Assembly (NCBI RefSeq): GCF_963676685.1
Contig: NC_092347.1
Coordinates: forward strand, 92,136,208-92,200,207
Reading direction: 5' to 3'
From: Mytilus edulis
Taxonomy: Eukaryota; Mollusca; Bivalvia; Mytilida; Mytilidae
Length of the DNA: 64,000 nt
Positions 10,645-23,410 of the stretch are shown here, piece by piece. The position numbers and the translations under genes are program-made. The notes under the pieces are model-generated. The model was not told the DNA's origin. It saw only the letters and a program-made list of their open reading frames with translations, and searched no databases. The stretch's first letter is position 1. Every line of letters starts with the position of its first letter.

Positions 10645-12194
10645 CGTGTGCATTTCGAGGTATTCACACAAAAAAGAACTTATACCACCGGGAAAATACG
10701 TGAAAAAAAATATTTATAACTTGATACTTCTATAACATGTTACAGTTGAACTTCATAGCTAATTGTTTAATGGTTATACCATGCAGGTAACTCAGTACCG
10801 TAAAAGGTTTGGCTATTGAAGAAATTCACGAGAATCAGTCTACAAGTCTCATAAACACCTTCGCTCAGCCTATAGCTTACCGCCCAGAGTTTTATTGTTT
10901 TGTAATTGACAAAGCAAACGTATTTCAGATTCTCGTTTTGGATAATGCAGAATTGAAACAACTTATTTTTTCGTCTGTGTTAAATTTACAGTCTGCATCT
11001 ATGTATGTTATTGTTTGCTTTTGTTGTAGTTCAGTGTTTCTATTGTTTCGTTGTTTTCATTTTATTGTTGATGTGCTTTCCCTCGGTTTTAAGTTTTTGA
11101 GTGTAATTTCACATTGCGATAAGACGTGTCACGGTACTTGTCTATCCCAAATTCATGTATTTGGTTTTGATGTTATATTTGTTATTCTCGTGGGATTTTG
11201 TCTGATGCTTGGTCCGTTTCTGTGTGTGTTACATTTTAGTGTTGTGTCGTTGTTCTCCTCTTATATTTAATGCGTTTCCCTCGGTTTTAGTTTGTTACCC
11301 CGATTTTGGTTTTTGTCCATGGATTTATGAGTTTTGAACAGCGGTATACTACCGTTGCCTTTATTTATTTTGTTTCACAGATTTGTGTTTGCTTTATCGA
11401 ATTATGACTATTGAACAGCGGTATACTTCTGTTGCATTTATTTACTGTGAAGTAAAATAAAACTGTTTTGTTGGTATCGTTTGTAGATTTATTTTTAAGT
11501 TTTCGCTGGTGGATTCAAATTGTTGTCACATTTACCTTTTGTATCTGTTTCGGTTGCTCGCCGACTTTTGTCAACAAAACGTAACACTTAAAAACAACTG
11601 GCATTCAAGTGTGAGGTTTAGCTAGCTATAGAACCATATTATACACCATTTTCATCGAGAAATGCCTTTACTAAGTCTGGATTATGACAAATAAATTTTT
11701 TTGTTGGTTAACAGTCTATCGTTTGTTTTTGTCAGTTTTATAGGCTCCTTTTTTAAAATTTACCTTTGAGTTTGGTATTTCTGTAATATTTGTTAACTAT
11801 CCCAGATTGATGAAAAGCAGTTTCCACATAAAGAGAAAGCTGTTATAATTCTCTGTACTGAATGTTGTACTGTACTCCTGTTATGTAGTGATGTAATTTT
11901 ACTGTTATATTTAACATTGCCATAAAAGAGCGAGGTTTGGCTAGCCACAAAACCAGGTTCAACCCACCATTTTTTTTTCTTAAAATGTCCTCTACCAAGT
12001 TCAGGAAAATGGCCATTGTTATATTATGGTTTGTTTCTGTGTGTGTAACATTTTAGTGTTGTGTTAATGTTGTGTCGTAGTTCTCCTCTTATACTTAATG
12101 TGTTTCCCTCAGTTTAAGTTTGTAACCCGGATTTGATTTTTTTCAATCGATATATGAATTTCAAACAGCGGTATACTACTGTTGCCTTTATTAA
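10645..12194 (+). repeat. Repeat-rich stretch with three copies of a 'GAACAGCGGTATACTACTG' family
   Basis: Blocks sharing TTTTAGTGTTGTGT, TTCTCCTCTTATA, GTTTCCCTC and AACAGCGGTATACT occur at about 11020-11380, 11390-11470 and 12030-12193. Between them, 11600-11710 and 11930-12010 share a GAGGTTT(A/G)GCTAGC...AAATG(C/T)C block, also seen inverted near 21640-21735. An open frame at 10809-11270 is made largely of this repeat, so I do not call it a gene. Confidence 0.65.
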
Positions 12195-13489
12195 ACTAGA
12201 GGCTCTAAAGAGCCTGTGTCGCTCACCTTGGTCTATGTGAATATTAAACAAAGGACGCAGATGGATTTATGACAAAATTTTGTTTTGGTGATGGTGATGT
12301 GTGTGTACATCTTACTTTACTGAACATTCTTGCTGCTTACAATTATCTCTATCTATAATGAACTTGGCCCAGTAGTTTCAGAGGAGAAGATTATTGTAAA
12401 AGATTACTAAGATTTACGAAAAATGGTTAAAATTGACTATAAAGGGCAATAACTCCTAAAGGGGTCAACTGACCATTTTGGTCATGTTGACTTACTTGTA
12501 AATCTTACTTTGCTGAACATTATTGCTGTATACAGTTTATCTCTATCTATAATAATATTCAAGATAATAAACCAAAACAGTAAAATTTCCTTAAAATTAC
12601 AAATTCAGGGGCATCAACCCAACAACGGGTTGTCTGATTCATCTGAAAATTTCAGGGCAGATAGATCTTCACCTGATGAACAATTTAACCCATGTTAGAT
12701 TTGCTCTAAATGCTTTGGTTTTTGAGTTATAAGCCAAAAACCACATTTTACCCCTATGTTCTATTTTTAGCCATGGCGGCCATCTTGGTTGGTTGACCGG
12801 GTCACCGGACAAATTTTTTAAACTAGATACCCCAATGATGATTGTGGCCAAGTTTGGTAAAATTTGGCCTGATAGTTTCAGAGGAGAAGATTTTTGTAAA
12901 AGATTACTAATACCCCAGTCCCACTAGGCCACGATCGCACTACGATCTGTGAAAAAAATGCAAATTTTGATGATCGTGGTACGATCGTGTAGGTCGCAGT
13001 AAGGTCGTACCAAGGTCGTGGTGAGGTCTTCAAGATCGTGAAGAGCGTGACCATCTTTGAACATGTTCAAAACAATCGTGGTGCGGTCGTGGCGAAATTA
13101 GGTCGTAGTAGAAGCGTAGTGAAAGCGCACTAAGATCGTAGTATGATCGCAAAGGTCGCTGTACAATCGTAGCGAGAGCGTAGCGAAAGCGTGATTCTAT
13201 TCGGAGAGATTGCGCTACGATCTCACAGCGACGTTATCACGACCTTACTACGACCATCACGTTCTCACCGCGACCGAACTACGCTTCCACTACGACTTTA
13301 CCACGCTGTTCACGACCATAGTACGATTCTAGCACGCCCTTGCCGTCCTCATCACGCTCTTCTCACGACCTTACTACGTTCACGCTACGACCATCATTTT
13401 TATTGTCATTTTCACATAAAATATATAAAAAAAAACCTCCCTAGATTTTGTTTGTCTGAATGTATTTAACCATTTGCTCTAACGGCTCA

Positions 13490-13712
13490 GCCATGCTTCT
13501 CGTTTTTACATAGATTAGACCGTTGGTTTTTCCCGTTTAAATGGTTTAACATTAGTATTTGTTGGGGCCCTTTATAGCGTGCTGTTCGGTGTGAGCCAAG
13601 GCTCCGTATTGAGGGCCGTACTTTGGCCTATAATGGTTTACTTTTATAGATTTTTACGTTGATGGAGAGTTGTTTCATTGGCACTCATACCACATCTTCT
13701 ATATATTGACAC
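13490..13712 (-). repeat. Dispersed repeat family B copy inside the CGT-rich element
   Basis: Read on the minus strand it starts GATGTGGTATGAGTGCCAA and runs through GGCCCTCAATACGGAGCC. This matches the family B pattern seen at 23212, 29038, 53938 and elsewhere, although this copy is diverged. Confidence 0.6.
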
Positions 13713-13814
13713 ATATGTGTCATCTCTGCTATCGTTCACTAAAATATCGTCATTTGAGCTTTATGGACCAGCAATAGGTTGTAATTTAGGTTTGATTGGT
13801 CGTTCCGACATCTC

Positions 13815-14175
13815 TTGATCACAAGTATTATGCTACTTATGTGTAAAGTATCAGTTTAATTGACGTCTGGAGCTGGCATGTCAGTAAACTGCTGGTAGTC
13901 TGTTGTTTTTTTATGTATTATTGTCATTTTGTTTATTTTCTTTAGTCACATCTTCTGACATCAGACTCGGACTTCTCTTGAACTGAATTTTAATGTACGT
14001 ATTGTTATACGTTTACTTTTCTTCATTGGCTAGAGGTATAGGTGGAGGGTTGAGATCTGACAAACATGTTTAACCCCACTATTTTTGCGCCTGTCCAAAG
14101 TCAGGAGCCTCTGGCCTTTGTTAGTCTTGTACTATTTTTAATTTTAGTTTCTTGTGTACTATTTGAAGTTTAGTA
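13815..14175 (-). repeat. Dispersed repeat family E, inverted copy
   Basis: It is the reverse complement of the unit at 2070-2500. CTGGAGCTGGCATGTCAGT, GACATCAGACTCGGAC, AACATGTTTAACCCC and GCGCCTGTCC occur in mirrored order. It is nested inside the CGT-rich element. Confidence 0.7.
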
Positions 14176-15687
14176 TGGCGTTCATACTTTGCTCCCTCTA
14201 CATCAACCCCTACCACCACGCCCACGTGTTCTACATGTAGTAGACTTTGGTGGCATGACTGTATTGTTTCCGAGAAATCTCCGTTTTAATCAGAAATAGA
14301 AGGAATGGAACTATATTGATATGAAACATGATATTAACGGTATTGCTGAGAACGTAGTACGATCGCAGTATGAACATAGTATAATCGTGGTAAGAACGTG
14401 CTATAATCGCAGTAAGATCGTGTTGCAATCGGATAACTCGTGGTATGGTCGTAGTGAGAACGTGAAGAGCGTAGAAAGATCTTTATAAGCGTACTGAGGT
14501 CGGAGAATAAGCGCGGTGAGAACGTGGTTTAATCGTAGCGGGATCGTTGTAGAAGCGTAATTAGGACATAGTAGCATCGTGAAAGCAACGAAAATTAACA
14601 TTTTCATGCCGCTCATACCGCGACCTCACCACGATTTAAATTTATTTTAGATCGCGGTGAGCGTGGTGCGATCGTGGTCTAGTGGGACTGGGGCTTTAGA
14701 TTTACGAAAAATGGTTTAAAATTGACTATAATGGGCAATAACTCCTAAAGGGGTCAACTGACCATTTCAGTCATGCTGACTTATTTGTAAATCTTACTTT
14801 GCTGAACATTATTGCTGTTTACAGTTTATCTCTATCGATAATAATATTCAAGATAATAACCCGAAACAGTAAAATTTCCATAAAATTACCAATTCAGGGG
14901 CAGCAACCCAACAACGGGTTGTCCGATATATCTGAAAATTCAAATAGATCTTGACCTGATAAACAATTTTACCCCGTCAGATTTGCTCTAAATGCTTTGG
15001 TTTTTGAGTTATAAGCCAAATACTGCATTTTACCCCTATGTTCTATTTTTTACCATGGCGGCCATCTTGGTTGGTTGATCGGGTCACCGGACACATTTTT
15101 TAAACTAGATACCCTAATGATGATTGTGGCCAAGTTTGGATTAATTTGGCTCAGTAGTTTCAGAGAAGAAGATTTTTGTAAAAGATTACTAAGATTTACG
15201 AAAAATGGTTGAAAATTGACTATAAAGGGCAATAACTCCTAAAGGGGTCAACTGACCATTTTGGTCATGTTGACTTATTTGTAAATCTTACTTTGCTGAA
15301 CATTATTGTTGTTTACAGTTTATCTCTATCTATAATAATATTCAAGATAATAACCAAAAAACAGCAAAAATTCCCTAAAATTACCAATTCAGGGGCAGCA
15401 ACCCAACAACGGGTTGTCGGATTTATCTGAAAATTTCAGGGCAGATAGATCTTGACCTGATAAACAATTTTACCCCAGTCAGATTTACTCTAAATTCTTT
15501 GGTTTTTGAGTTATAAACCGAAAACTGCATTTTACCCCTATGCTCTATTTTTAGCCATGGCGGCCATCTTGGTTGGTTGGCCGGGTCATGCCACACATTT
15601 TTTAAACAAGATACCCCAATGATGATTGTGGCCAAGTTTGGTTTAATTTGGCCCAGTAGTTTCAGAGGAGAAGATTTTTGTAAAAGT

Positions 15688-15698
15688 TAACGACGACG

Positions 15699-15730
<32 letters not shown>

Positions 15731-15763
15731 ACGACGGACGACGGACGACGGACGACGGACGCC
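15688..15763 (+). repeat. (CGA)n/(GACGACG)n minisatellite at the end of family A copy 1
   Basis: A run of CGA triplets turns into 7-bp GGACGAC units just before the terminal GCCAAGTGATG...GAGCTAA block. Copy 2 has a shorter version at 17833-17862, so the length varies between copies. Confidence 0.85.
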
Positions 15764-15809
15764 AAGTGATGAGAAAAGCTCACTTGGCCCTTCGGGCCAG
15801 GTGAGCTAA

Positions 15810-16123
15810 TAATCACATTACAGATTATCCTGGTACTGAAATTTCACTAATGTTTTAATGCAAATAAATATCCATAGTTTAAATCAGGTTCTTTATAAGA
15901 TATGATAGCAGCATCAAGTGGACAACAAATGCAACAATTTGTATGAGACTTATCATGTATCCCCTCCCCCATCCCCCCCTCAAATATCGCTTCCTATTTT
16001 TGGATCTTTTTTTAGGTTCAGATTAAGATGAGTGGAAATCTTAAATCAATTAGAAAGCAATGTCATATTGGGTAAATGTTGGCGCTATTTAACAGTATGA
16101 TTGAATGGTGATATGTTTTGACA
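15810..16123. other. Spacer between two family A copies
   Basis: AT-rich sequence of about 310 bp with no gene or repeat that I recognise. Confidence 0.5.
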
Positions 16124-17915
16124 ACTAGAGGCTCTAAAGAGCCTGTGTCGCTCACCTTGGTCTTGTGCATATTAAACAATGGACATGGATAAATTCATGA
16201 CATAATTGTGTTTTGGTGATAGTGATGTGTTTGTAGATCTTACTTTACTGAACATTCTTGTTGCTACAATTATCTCTATCTATAATGAACTTGGCCCAGT
16301 AATTACAGTGGAAAATATTTTCTAAAAATTAACAAAAATTTATGAAAAATGTTAAAAAATAACTATAAAGGGCAATAACTCCTTAAGGGGTCAATTGACT
16401 ATTTTGGTCATGTAAACTTATTTGTAGATCTTATTTTGCTGAATGTTATTGCTGTATACAGTTTATCTCTATCTATAATAATATTCAAGATAATAACAAA
16501 AAACGACAAAATTTCCTTAAAATTACCAATTCAGGACAGTAACCTAACAACGGGTTATCCGATCCATGTGAAAACATCAGGGCAGATAGATCTTGACCTG
16601 ATAAACAATTAAACCCTGTCAGATTTTCTCTTAATGCTTCGGTTTTTGAGTTATAAGCCAAAAAACTGCATTTTACCCCTATGTTCTATTATTAGCCGTG
16701 GCAGCCATTTTGGTTGATTGGCCAGGTCACGCCACACATTTTTTAAACAAGTTACTCCAATGATGACTGTGGCCAAGTTTAGTTTAATTTGGCCCAGTAG
16801 TTTCAGAGAAGAAGATTTTTGTAAAAGATTACTAAGATTTACGAAAAAATGGTTAAAAATTGACTATACAGGGCAATAACTCCTTCAGGGGTCAACTGAC
16901 CATTTTGGTCATGCTGACTTATTTGTAAATCTTACTTTGCTGAACATTATTGCTGTTTACAGTTTATTTCTATCTATAATAATATTCAAGATAATAACCA
17001 AAAACAGCAAAATTTCCTTAAAATTACCAATTCAGGGGCAGCAACCTAACAACAGGTTGTCCGATTCATCTGAAAATTTCAGGACAGATAGATCTTGACC
17101 TGATAAACACTTTTACTACTGTCAGATTTGCTCTAAATGCTTTGGTTTTTGAGTTATAAGCCAAAAACCACATTTTACCCCTATGTTCTATTTTTAGCCA
17201 TGGCGGCCATCTTGGTTGGTTGGCCGGGTCACGCCACACATTTTTTAAACTAGATATCCCAAAGATGATTGTGGCCAAGTTTGGATTAATTTGGCCAAGT
17301 AGTTTCAGAGGAGAAGATTTTTGTAAAAGATTACTAAGATTTAGGAAAAATGGTTAAAAATTGACTATAAAGGGCAATAACTCCTAAAGGGGTCAACTGA
17401 CCATTCTGGTCATGTTGACTTATTTGTAAATCTTACTTTGCTGAACATTATTGCTGTGTACAGTTTATCTCTATCTATAATAATATTCAAGATAATAGCC
17501 AAAAACAGCAAAAATTACCTAAAATTACCAGTTCAGGGGCAGCAACTCAATAACGGGTTTTTGGATTCATCTGAAAATTTGAGGGCAGATAGATCTTGAC
17601 CTGATAAACAATTTTACCCCTGTCAGATTTGCTCTAAATGCTTTGGTTTTTGAGTTATAAGCCAAAAACTGCATTTTACCCCTATGTTCTATTTTTAGCA
17701 ATGGCGGCCATCTTGGTTGGTTGGCCGGGTCACGCCACACATTTTTTAAACTAGATACCCTAATGATGATTGTGGCCAAGTTTGGTTTAATTTGGCCCAG
17801 TAGTTTCAGAGGAGAAGATTTTTGTAAAAGTTAACGACGACGGACGACGGACGACGGACGACGGACGCCAAGTGATGGGAAAAGCTCACTTGGCCCTTCG
17901 GGCCAGGTGAGCTAA
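16124..17915 (+). repeat. Large dispersed element family A, copy 2
   Basis: The ends are the same as in copy 1 (ACTAGAGGCTCTAAAGAGCC and GGGCCAGGTGAGCTAA). There are about three tandem internal units. Minus-strand frames of 70 codons at 17066-17278 and 17567-17779 encode near-identical peptides (MATII start, QPRWPP, EHRGKM, YNSKTKAFR). The first unit (16250-16760) is more diverged. Confidence 0.75.
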
Positions 17916-18332
17916 AAAGTAAAATAACAAAAAACCCATCTCCAAGGCAAATTATTAACGGAAATAATTCCCTTAACAAATGGTAAAATGAAACGTTTAA
18001 ACACATCGAAAGAATGCAGAATAATTATCATATTTCTGTCTTGTTACAGGCATTTATGTAGACCCAAGTCACTCTCTTTATAAGATATCCCCAACTTAAA
18101 TTGTTCTGATATTAAAAGGAGGATTTGATTGCGAGAAAAACAATATGCTTATAAGCATTCACTATACTAGGATACAGAACATGTTACAGATTGATAATTC
18201 GTATTGAAAGCCATCTATATACAAAATATGAAGTAATCAGATCGATTGTCTCTGAAATATAAAGCTTCATACAATAAAATTAACGCACTGGTCGGATTAG
18301 TATTTTTGTCTGCTACCTGCATAGGAGACAAT
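17916..18332. other. Unique-looking AT-rich spacer
   Basis: No gene or clear repeat copy is seen between the end of family A copy 2 and the start of family C sequence. Confidence 0.45.
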
Positions 18333-18904
18333 AAAATGCTCCGCTGAGCGCAGCCTCATACGCCCGCAGAGGGTTAACCTTGAACAGTTGTGGCAAATTT
18401 GGACACAATATTCAAGCTTGATTCTGTCTGAATTTAGATTGTGATCACATTTTTGACATAGTATATAGGTTTCTGACACAAAATAAATGTCAAGATCTTA
18501 CAAATCTATTCACAATACTGTGCAATTAAAAGATTCTTCTTGAAAGTTTAAAAAAGAATTGAAATTTGAAAAAAATTGAAAAAAAAATTGAACCCCTTAA
18601 AAAAAATGGAACCCTTCAAACCTTTTAAATCCCCCTTTGAGCAATTACCCCACACTCAAACCAGCCTTTCCTTTGTAGGATGGAACCTTGTAGAACGATT
18701 TTAGAGAGATCCATATTCTTATAAACGAGTTATTGTCTGGAAACTATAAAAATGCTCGTTTTTGTCCCTTTTTGGCTCCTAATTCCCGCATGACATACGC
18801 AATTACCCCGAAACTCCATCACAGCCTTCCTTTTGTGATGTGGAGCCTTGTGGTACAATGTAAGAGAGATCAATTAACTTATACACAAGTTATTGTCCAG
18901 AAAC
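18333..18904 (+). repeat. Partial head of family C element
   Basis: It contains the diverged head GCTCCGCTGAGCGCAGCC, TACGCCCGCAGAGGGTTAAC, 'GAACAGTTG', 'ATTCAAGCTTGATTCTG' and a TTCACAATACTGTGCAATTA block. A second, better-preserved head starts at 18912. This is therefore a truncated copy or a head duplication in front of the next copy. Confidence 0.6.
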
Positions 18905-18911
18905 TACAACC

Positions 18912-20888
18912 AGATGCTCCGCAGGGCGTAGCTTTATACGACCGCAGAGGTTGAACCCTGAACGGTTGGGGCAAGTATGGACACAACATTCAAGCTGGAT
19001 TCAGCTCTAAATTTGGATTGTGATTAAATAGTTGACACAGCATAGGTTTCTGACACAGAATGAATGTGTTCTAATGAACTTGAAATTTTTGTTTTCTCTT
19101 AGAGCAATTCACTATGCTGTTGAATATTAATCCTCTCAAAAAAATGTTTGAAGAAATTTTCTTTTTTATTTATGAAATTTCAAATGAGAAAAATTGAACC
19201 CAATTTTTTTAATCACATCCCCCTTTTCCTTATTCCAAAACTAATCTCAACTAAAATTTATAATGGAGTTTGCAACAATAACTACTCATTTAATACATCA
19301 TAAAATATTAAGATGTAAAAAAACTGCTTGTTATCACTGAATGGTAAAGATTATTTTAATTTATCAGTTGGTAGTAAAAAGTGAATATACATTGTATATT
19401 GTATATAACAAAGATTTAAGTTGATTCTGGACAAAGAAAGATAACTCCAATTAAAAAAAAATCTTGCTATTGCACAATATTTTGCAATTAGATATTTCTT
19501 GCTTACTATTCTGGACAAAGAAAGATAACTCTAATTAAAAAAAAATTTGCTATTTCACAATATTGTGCAATTAGATATTTCTTGACATTGCGCAATACTG
19601 TGCAATTGAAAAGACTTGCTATTGCACAATACTTAATATAATAATTTTAGATCCTGATTTGGACCAACTTGAAAACTGGGCCCATAATAAAAAATCTAAG
19701 TACATTTTTGGATTCAGCATATCAAAGAACCCCAAGATTTCAATTTTTGTTAAAATCAGACTTAGTTTAATTTTGGACCCTTTGGACTTTAGTGTAGACC
19801 AATTTGAAAACAGGACCAAAAATGAAGAATCTACATACACAGTTAGATTTGGTATATCAAAGAACCCCATTTATTCAATTGTTGATGAAATCAAACAAAG
19901 TTTAATTTTGGACCCGATTTGGACCAACTTGAAAACTGGGCCAATAATCAAGAATCTAAGTACATTTTTAGATTCAGCATATCAAAGAACCTAACTGATT
20001 CATTTTTTGTCAAAATCAAACTAAGTTTAATTTTGGACCCTTTGGACCTTAATGTAGACCAATTTGAAAACGGGACCAAAAGTTAAGAATCTACATACAC
20101 AGTCATGAAAGTTAGATTCGGCATATCAAAGAACCCCAATTATTCAATTTGATGAAATCAAACAAAGTTTAATTTTGGACCCTTTGGGCCCCTTATTCTG
20201 TTGGGACCAAAACTCCCAAAATCAATACCAACCTTCCTTTTATGGTCATAAACCTTGTGTTTAAATTTCATAGATTTCTATTTACTTATACTAACGTTAT
20301 GGTGCGAAAACCAAGAAAAATGCTTATTTGGGTCCCTTTTTGGCCCCTAATTCCTAAACTGTTGGGACCTCAACTCCCAAAATCAATACCAACCGTCCTT
20401 TTGTATTCATTAACATTGTGTTTAAATTTCATTGATTTCTATTTACTTAAACTAAAGTTATTGTGCGAAAACCAAGAATAATGCTTATTTGGGCCCTTTT
20501 TTGGCCCCTAATTCCTAAACTGTTGAAACCAAAACTCCCAAAATCAATCCCAACCGTTCTTTTGTGGTCATAAACCTTGTGTCAAAATTTCATAGATTTC
20601 TATTAACTTAAACTAGAGTTATAGTGCGAAAACCAAGAAAATGCTTATTTGGGCCCTTTTTGGCCCCTAATTCCTAAAATGTTGGGACCAAAACTCCCAA
20701 AATCAATACCAACCTTCCTTTTGTGGTCATAAACCTTGTGTTAAAATTTCATAGATTTCCATTCACTTTTACTAAAGTTAGAGTGCGAAAACTAAAAGTA
20801 TTCGGACGACGACGACGACGCAGACGACGACGCCAACGTGATAGCAATATACGACGAAAAAATTTTCAAATTTTGCGGTCTTATAAAA
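18912..20888 (+). repeat. Family C element, copy 2 (near full length)
   Basis: The head GATGCTCCGCAGGGCG is followed by TTTATACGACCGCA (18933-18946). The tail TGCGGTCTTATAAA (20874-20887) is its reverse complement with one mismatch. Inside, in order, are ATTGCACAAT palindromes (19470-19640), TTTGGACCAACTTGAAAAC units (19650-20200), a roughly 160-bp tandem array (20201-20790) and a GACGACGACG run. No open frame of the size of a transposase is present. Confidence 0.7.
20201..20790 (+). repeat. Tandem array of about 160-bp units inside family C copy 2
   Basis: The block TTGGGACCAAAACTCCCAAA recurs with little change at about 20201, 20362, 20523 and 20682 (spacings 161, 161 and 159). The equivalent array in copy 3 has three units (24841, 25002, 25161). 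Confidence 0.8.
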
Positions 20889-20976
20889 ATGAATCCAAAC
20901 CTACTACTTGTGGTATTAAACATTGTGGTATAATTTCAGAGCAACCATGGTAAACTATAAGCTAAAATGTATGTAT

Positions 20977-21262
20977 GTGCCTGTCCCAAGTCAGGAGCCT
21001 GTATTTCAGTGGTTGTGGTTTGTTCGTGTGTTACATACTTGTTTTTCGTTCCTTTTTTTTATATAAATTAGGCCGTTAGTTTTCTGGTTTGAATTGTTTT
21101 ACATTGTCATTTCAGGGTCTTTTATAGATGACTATGCGGTATGGGCTTTGCTCATTGTCGGAGTCCGTATGGTGACCTATAGTTGTTAATTTCTGTGTCA
21201 TTTTGGTCTCTTGTGGACAGTTGTCTCATAGGCAATCATACCAAATCTTCTTTTTTATACTT
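20977..21262 (-). repeat. Dispersed repeat family B, full copy without a family C core
   Basis: Read on the minus strand it starts AAGATTTGGTATGATTGCC. It continues through GACAACTGTCCACAAGAGAC, GAGCAAAGCCCATACCGCAT and AAACTAACGGCC to AGGCTCCTGACTTGGGACAG. This copy shows the uninterrupted form of the family and serves as the reference for the split copies at 23212-25470 and 53938-55445. Confidence 0.7.
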
Positions 21263-23211
21263 TTTACTCAGTTTAGTATTACTCCCCAATTGTTGTAACA
21301 TCATATTCTGCAAGAAATAAATGTGTTTAAGATATATAATTGATTTAAAGATACAAGTCTTAAATTTACCCTACCGTAAAGATGTTTTATCACATTAATT
21401 TGGTAGAATATAGCCCAAAAGGCAAAACAGAAATTATTCAATAACTATTTTTTTTTTAAAGGAAAATATACAAATCCAGATTTGCTTCTGAAATGCCATG
21501 TATCCTTTACAAGCTAGAATGAATAAGAAATACTTTTAAAAAGTAAAAACACAAAAATACTGAACTCGTAGGAAAATTCAAAAAGGAAAATCAAAAATCA
21601 AAAGGCAAAATCAAAAGTCCAAGCACATCAAACGAATGGATAACAACTGTCATATTCCTGACTTGGTACAGGCATTTTCTAATGTAGAAAATGGTGGATT
21701 GAACCTGGTTTTATAGCTAGCTAAACCTCTCACTTGTATGACAGTCACATCAAATTCCATTACATTGTCAACGATGCATGAACAAAACAAACATACTTAA
21801 AGAGTAAAAATGTCAAAAATAGGGGTACAACAGTCAATATTGTGTTATCATCTTAATATCACTACATAAACAACAAATGTAACAAAGTAGCACAAAAAGG
21901 CATACATCAAATTCAACATTCTCATTTTGCTTTTCCTATACGGCTGAATTTATCTATTTAAAGTCTACCCATAAATGAAAGAAGGTTTTCATTACTGGTG
22001 TAAAATTGCGAGTTTGAAATAAGGACTTTCAACACATTATTCCAGTCAAGTTTGATTCAAACTATTCAGGTCATTTAGGCAAAAAGATGATCATTTTCTG
22101 CTGCAGATATAAAATGTTCTTCTGAGTTCAACTCAATTCACAAATGAGTTTCAGAGGCAATAATAAACATGATTAATATGTGAAAATTTAAAAGACTCAT
22201 GCAGAACTGCATACTGATTGATGTGCAACAGATGCAAATTGGTAGCAAGAGCTCATACTGGACCTAAACCAAGTGAGCTTAAAGAAATGGCATTTCATAT
22301 ATTGTAATGTACCATTTTAAATAATAAATCAGGCTTTAATAAGTGTAATTTATTCAGTCATACATTATCTTAACATGTATACACAACAATAGCACTAATA
22401 ATAGTACACATAAAACCTTTCTTCACAGTGATCAAGTTTGTTACAACTTGAATATATCCTCACCAAAATGAGCTACTATGTATCAATATGTGATAAATAT
22501 GACATGTATTTAAAAGCAGTATATTGGCATGTATAATTTATGAAAACAAGGCAGTCATAACTTTTATGACAATAAGATTTATATTTTGTTCATCAATGTA
22601 TAAAGTTGCATGTCCCTTGTAAAGTGTTCAGCAAAAAGTAAAATCACAAAAATACTAAACTCCGATGAAAATTTAAACGAAAAGTTCCTAATTAAATGGC
22701 AAAATCAAATGATAAAACACACCTAACGAATGGACGACAAGTTATGATAAGTTAAAAAGATCAGTTTACAAACAAAGAAGGCAGTAGTTCTTTCTTCACC
22801 AAAAGCAAAAGATGTGTAGCTTTATTTTCATGTAAAGTTATTAATGTAAACTATTGAATAGTCAGAGATTCAAAATGCATAAGTCAAGACTACTAAAATC
22901 AGATACTAATTTAATTTAGAAAAACACGGTAACATATATAATAGGGATACATGTATATATTATGATTGCCAATAAGACAACTATCCACCAGAGACCAATT
23001 TACTCACATGTAAGCAACTTTGGGTCACTGTGCAACCTTCAACAATGATCCTATGCATCTTATTTATAAATTTTGAAATTATTAAGAAACTAAGGTTTCA
23101 ACTCCCTCAGGCAAAGTTGACTTTAGATGAATTTGGCTATTTATTTTACATATTTTTGACATGTAGCTCTTGAACAGTTTCGGTACTTGAACATCCTTGG
23201 ATTTCAAATAT
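21263..23211. other. Non-coding stretch with small repeat fragments
   Basis: Family F fragments (AACTCGTAGGAAAATTC, ACTGTCATATTCCTGACTTG) lie at 21535-21745 and 22618-22742. A diverged family B fragment is at 22953-23050. Otherwise the sequence is AT-rich with no supported gene. Confidence 0.5.
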
Positions 23212-23406
23212 AAAAAAGAAATGTGGTATGATTGCCAATGAAACAACTGTCCACAGGAGACCAAAATGACACGGACATTAACAACTATAGGTCACCGTAC
23301 AGCCTTCAACAATGAGCAAAGCCCATACCGCATAGTCAGCTATAAAAGGTCCCAATATGACAAAGTAAAACAATTCAAACCAGAAAACCAACGGCCTCAT
23401 CTATAA
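23212..23406 (+). repeat. Family B, left half of a split copy
   Basis: Starts AAATGTGGTATGATTGCCAA and stops at AACCAACGGCCTCATC. The matching right half resumes at 25354 after the family C core. Confidence 0.7.
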
Positions 23407-23410
23407 CAAC

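Larger units (their letters stand above)
12913..14693. mobile_element. CGT-rich element with 28-bp terminal inverted repeats, inserted in family A copy 1
   Basis: The left end starts CCCCAGTCCCACTAGG and the right end finishes CTAGTGGGACTGGGG. The 28-bp ends (12913-12940, 14666-14693) match with one mismatch. Both flanks resume family A sequence (GTAAAAGATTACTA before, AGATTTACGAAAAATGG after), so the insertion is directly visible. The outer arms (about 12941-13400 and 14335-14665) are filled with degenerate (G/A)TCGT(A/G)GT and CGACCTTACTACG motifs. The centre contains copies of families B and E. I see no transposase frame. Confidence 0.75.
12195..15809 (+). repeat. Large dispersed element family A, copy 1 (interrupted)
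   Basis: It starts ACTAGAGGCTCTAAAGAGCC and ends GGCCCTTCGGGCCAGGTGAG plus CTAA. The interior is made of tandem units of about 500 bp. Each unit carries CAATAACTCCTAAAGGGGTC, TCTATCTATAATAATATTC, an AACGGGTTGT block and ATGGCGGCCATCTTGGTTGG. Each unit also carries a minus-strand open frame of about 60-70 codons (12669-12851, 15423-15635) with conserved QPRWPP and EHRGKM. It is interrupted by the CGT-rich element at 12913-14693. No transposase or reverse transcriptase is visible. Confidence 0.75.

Noticed and set aside
10809-11270. 153-codon plus-strand open frame just downstream of the receptor gene
   Set aside because: Most of it is the dispersed repeat that recurs at 12030-12193, and its hydrophobic runs come from T-rich sequence.
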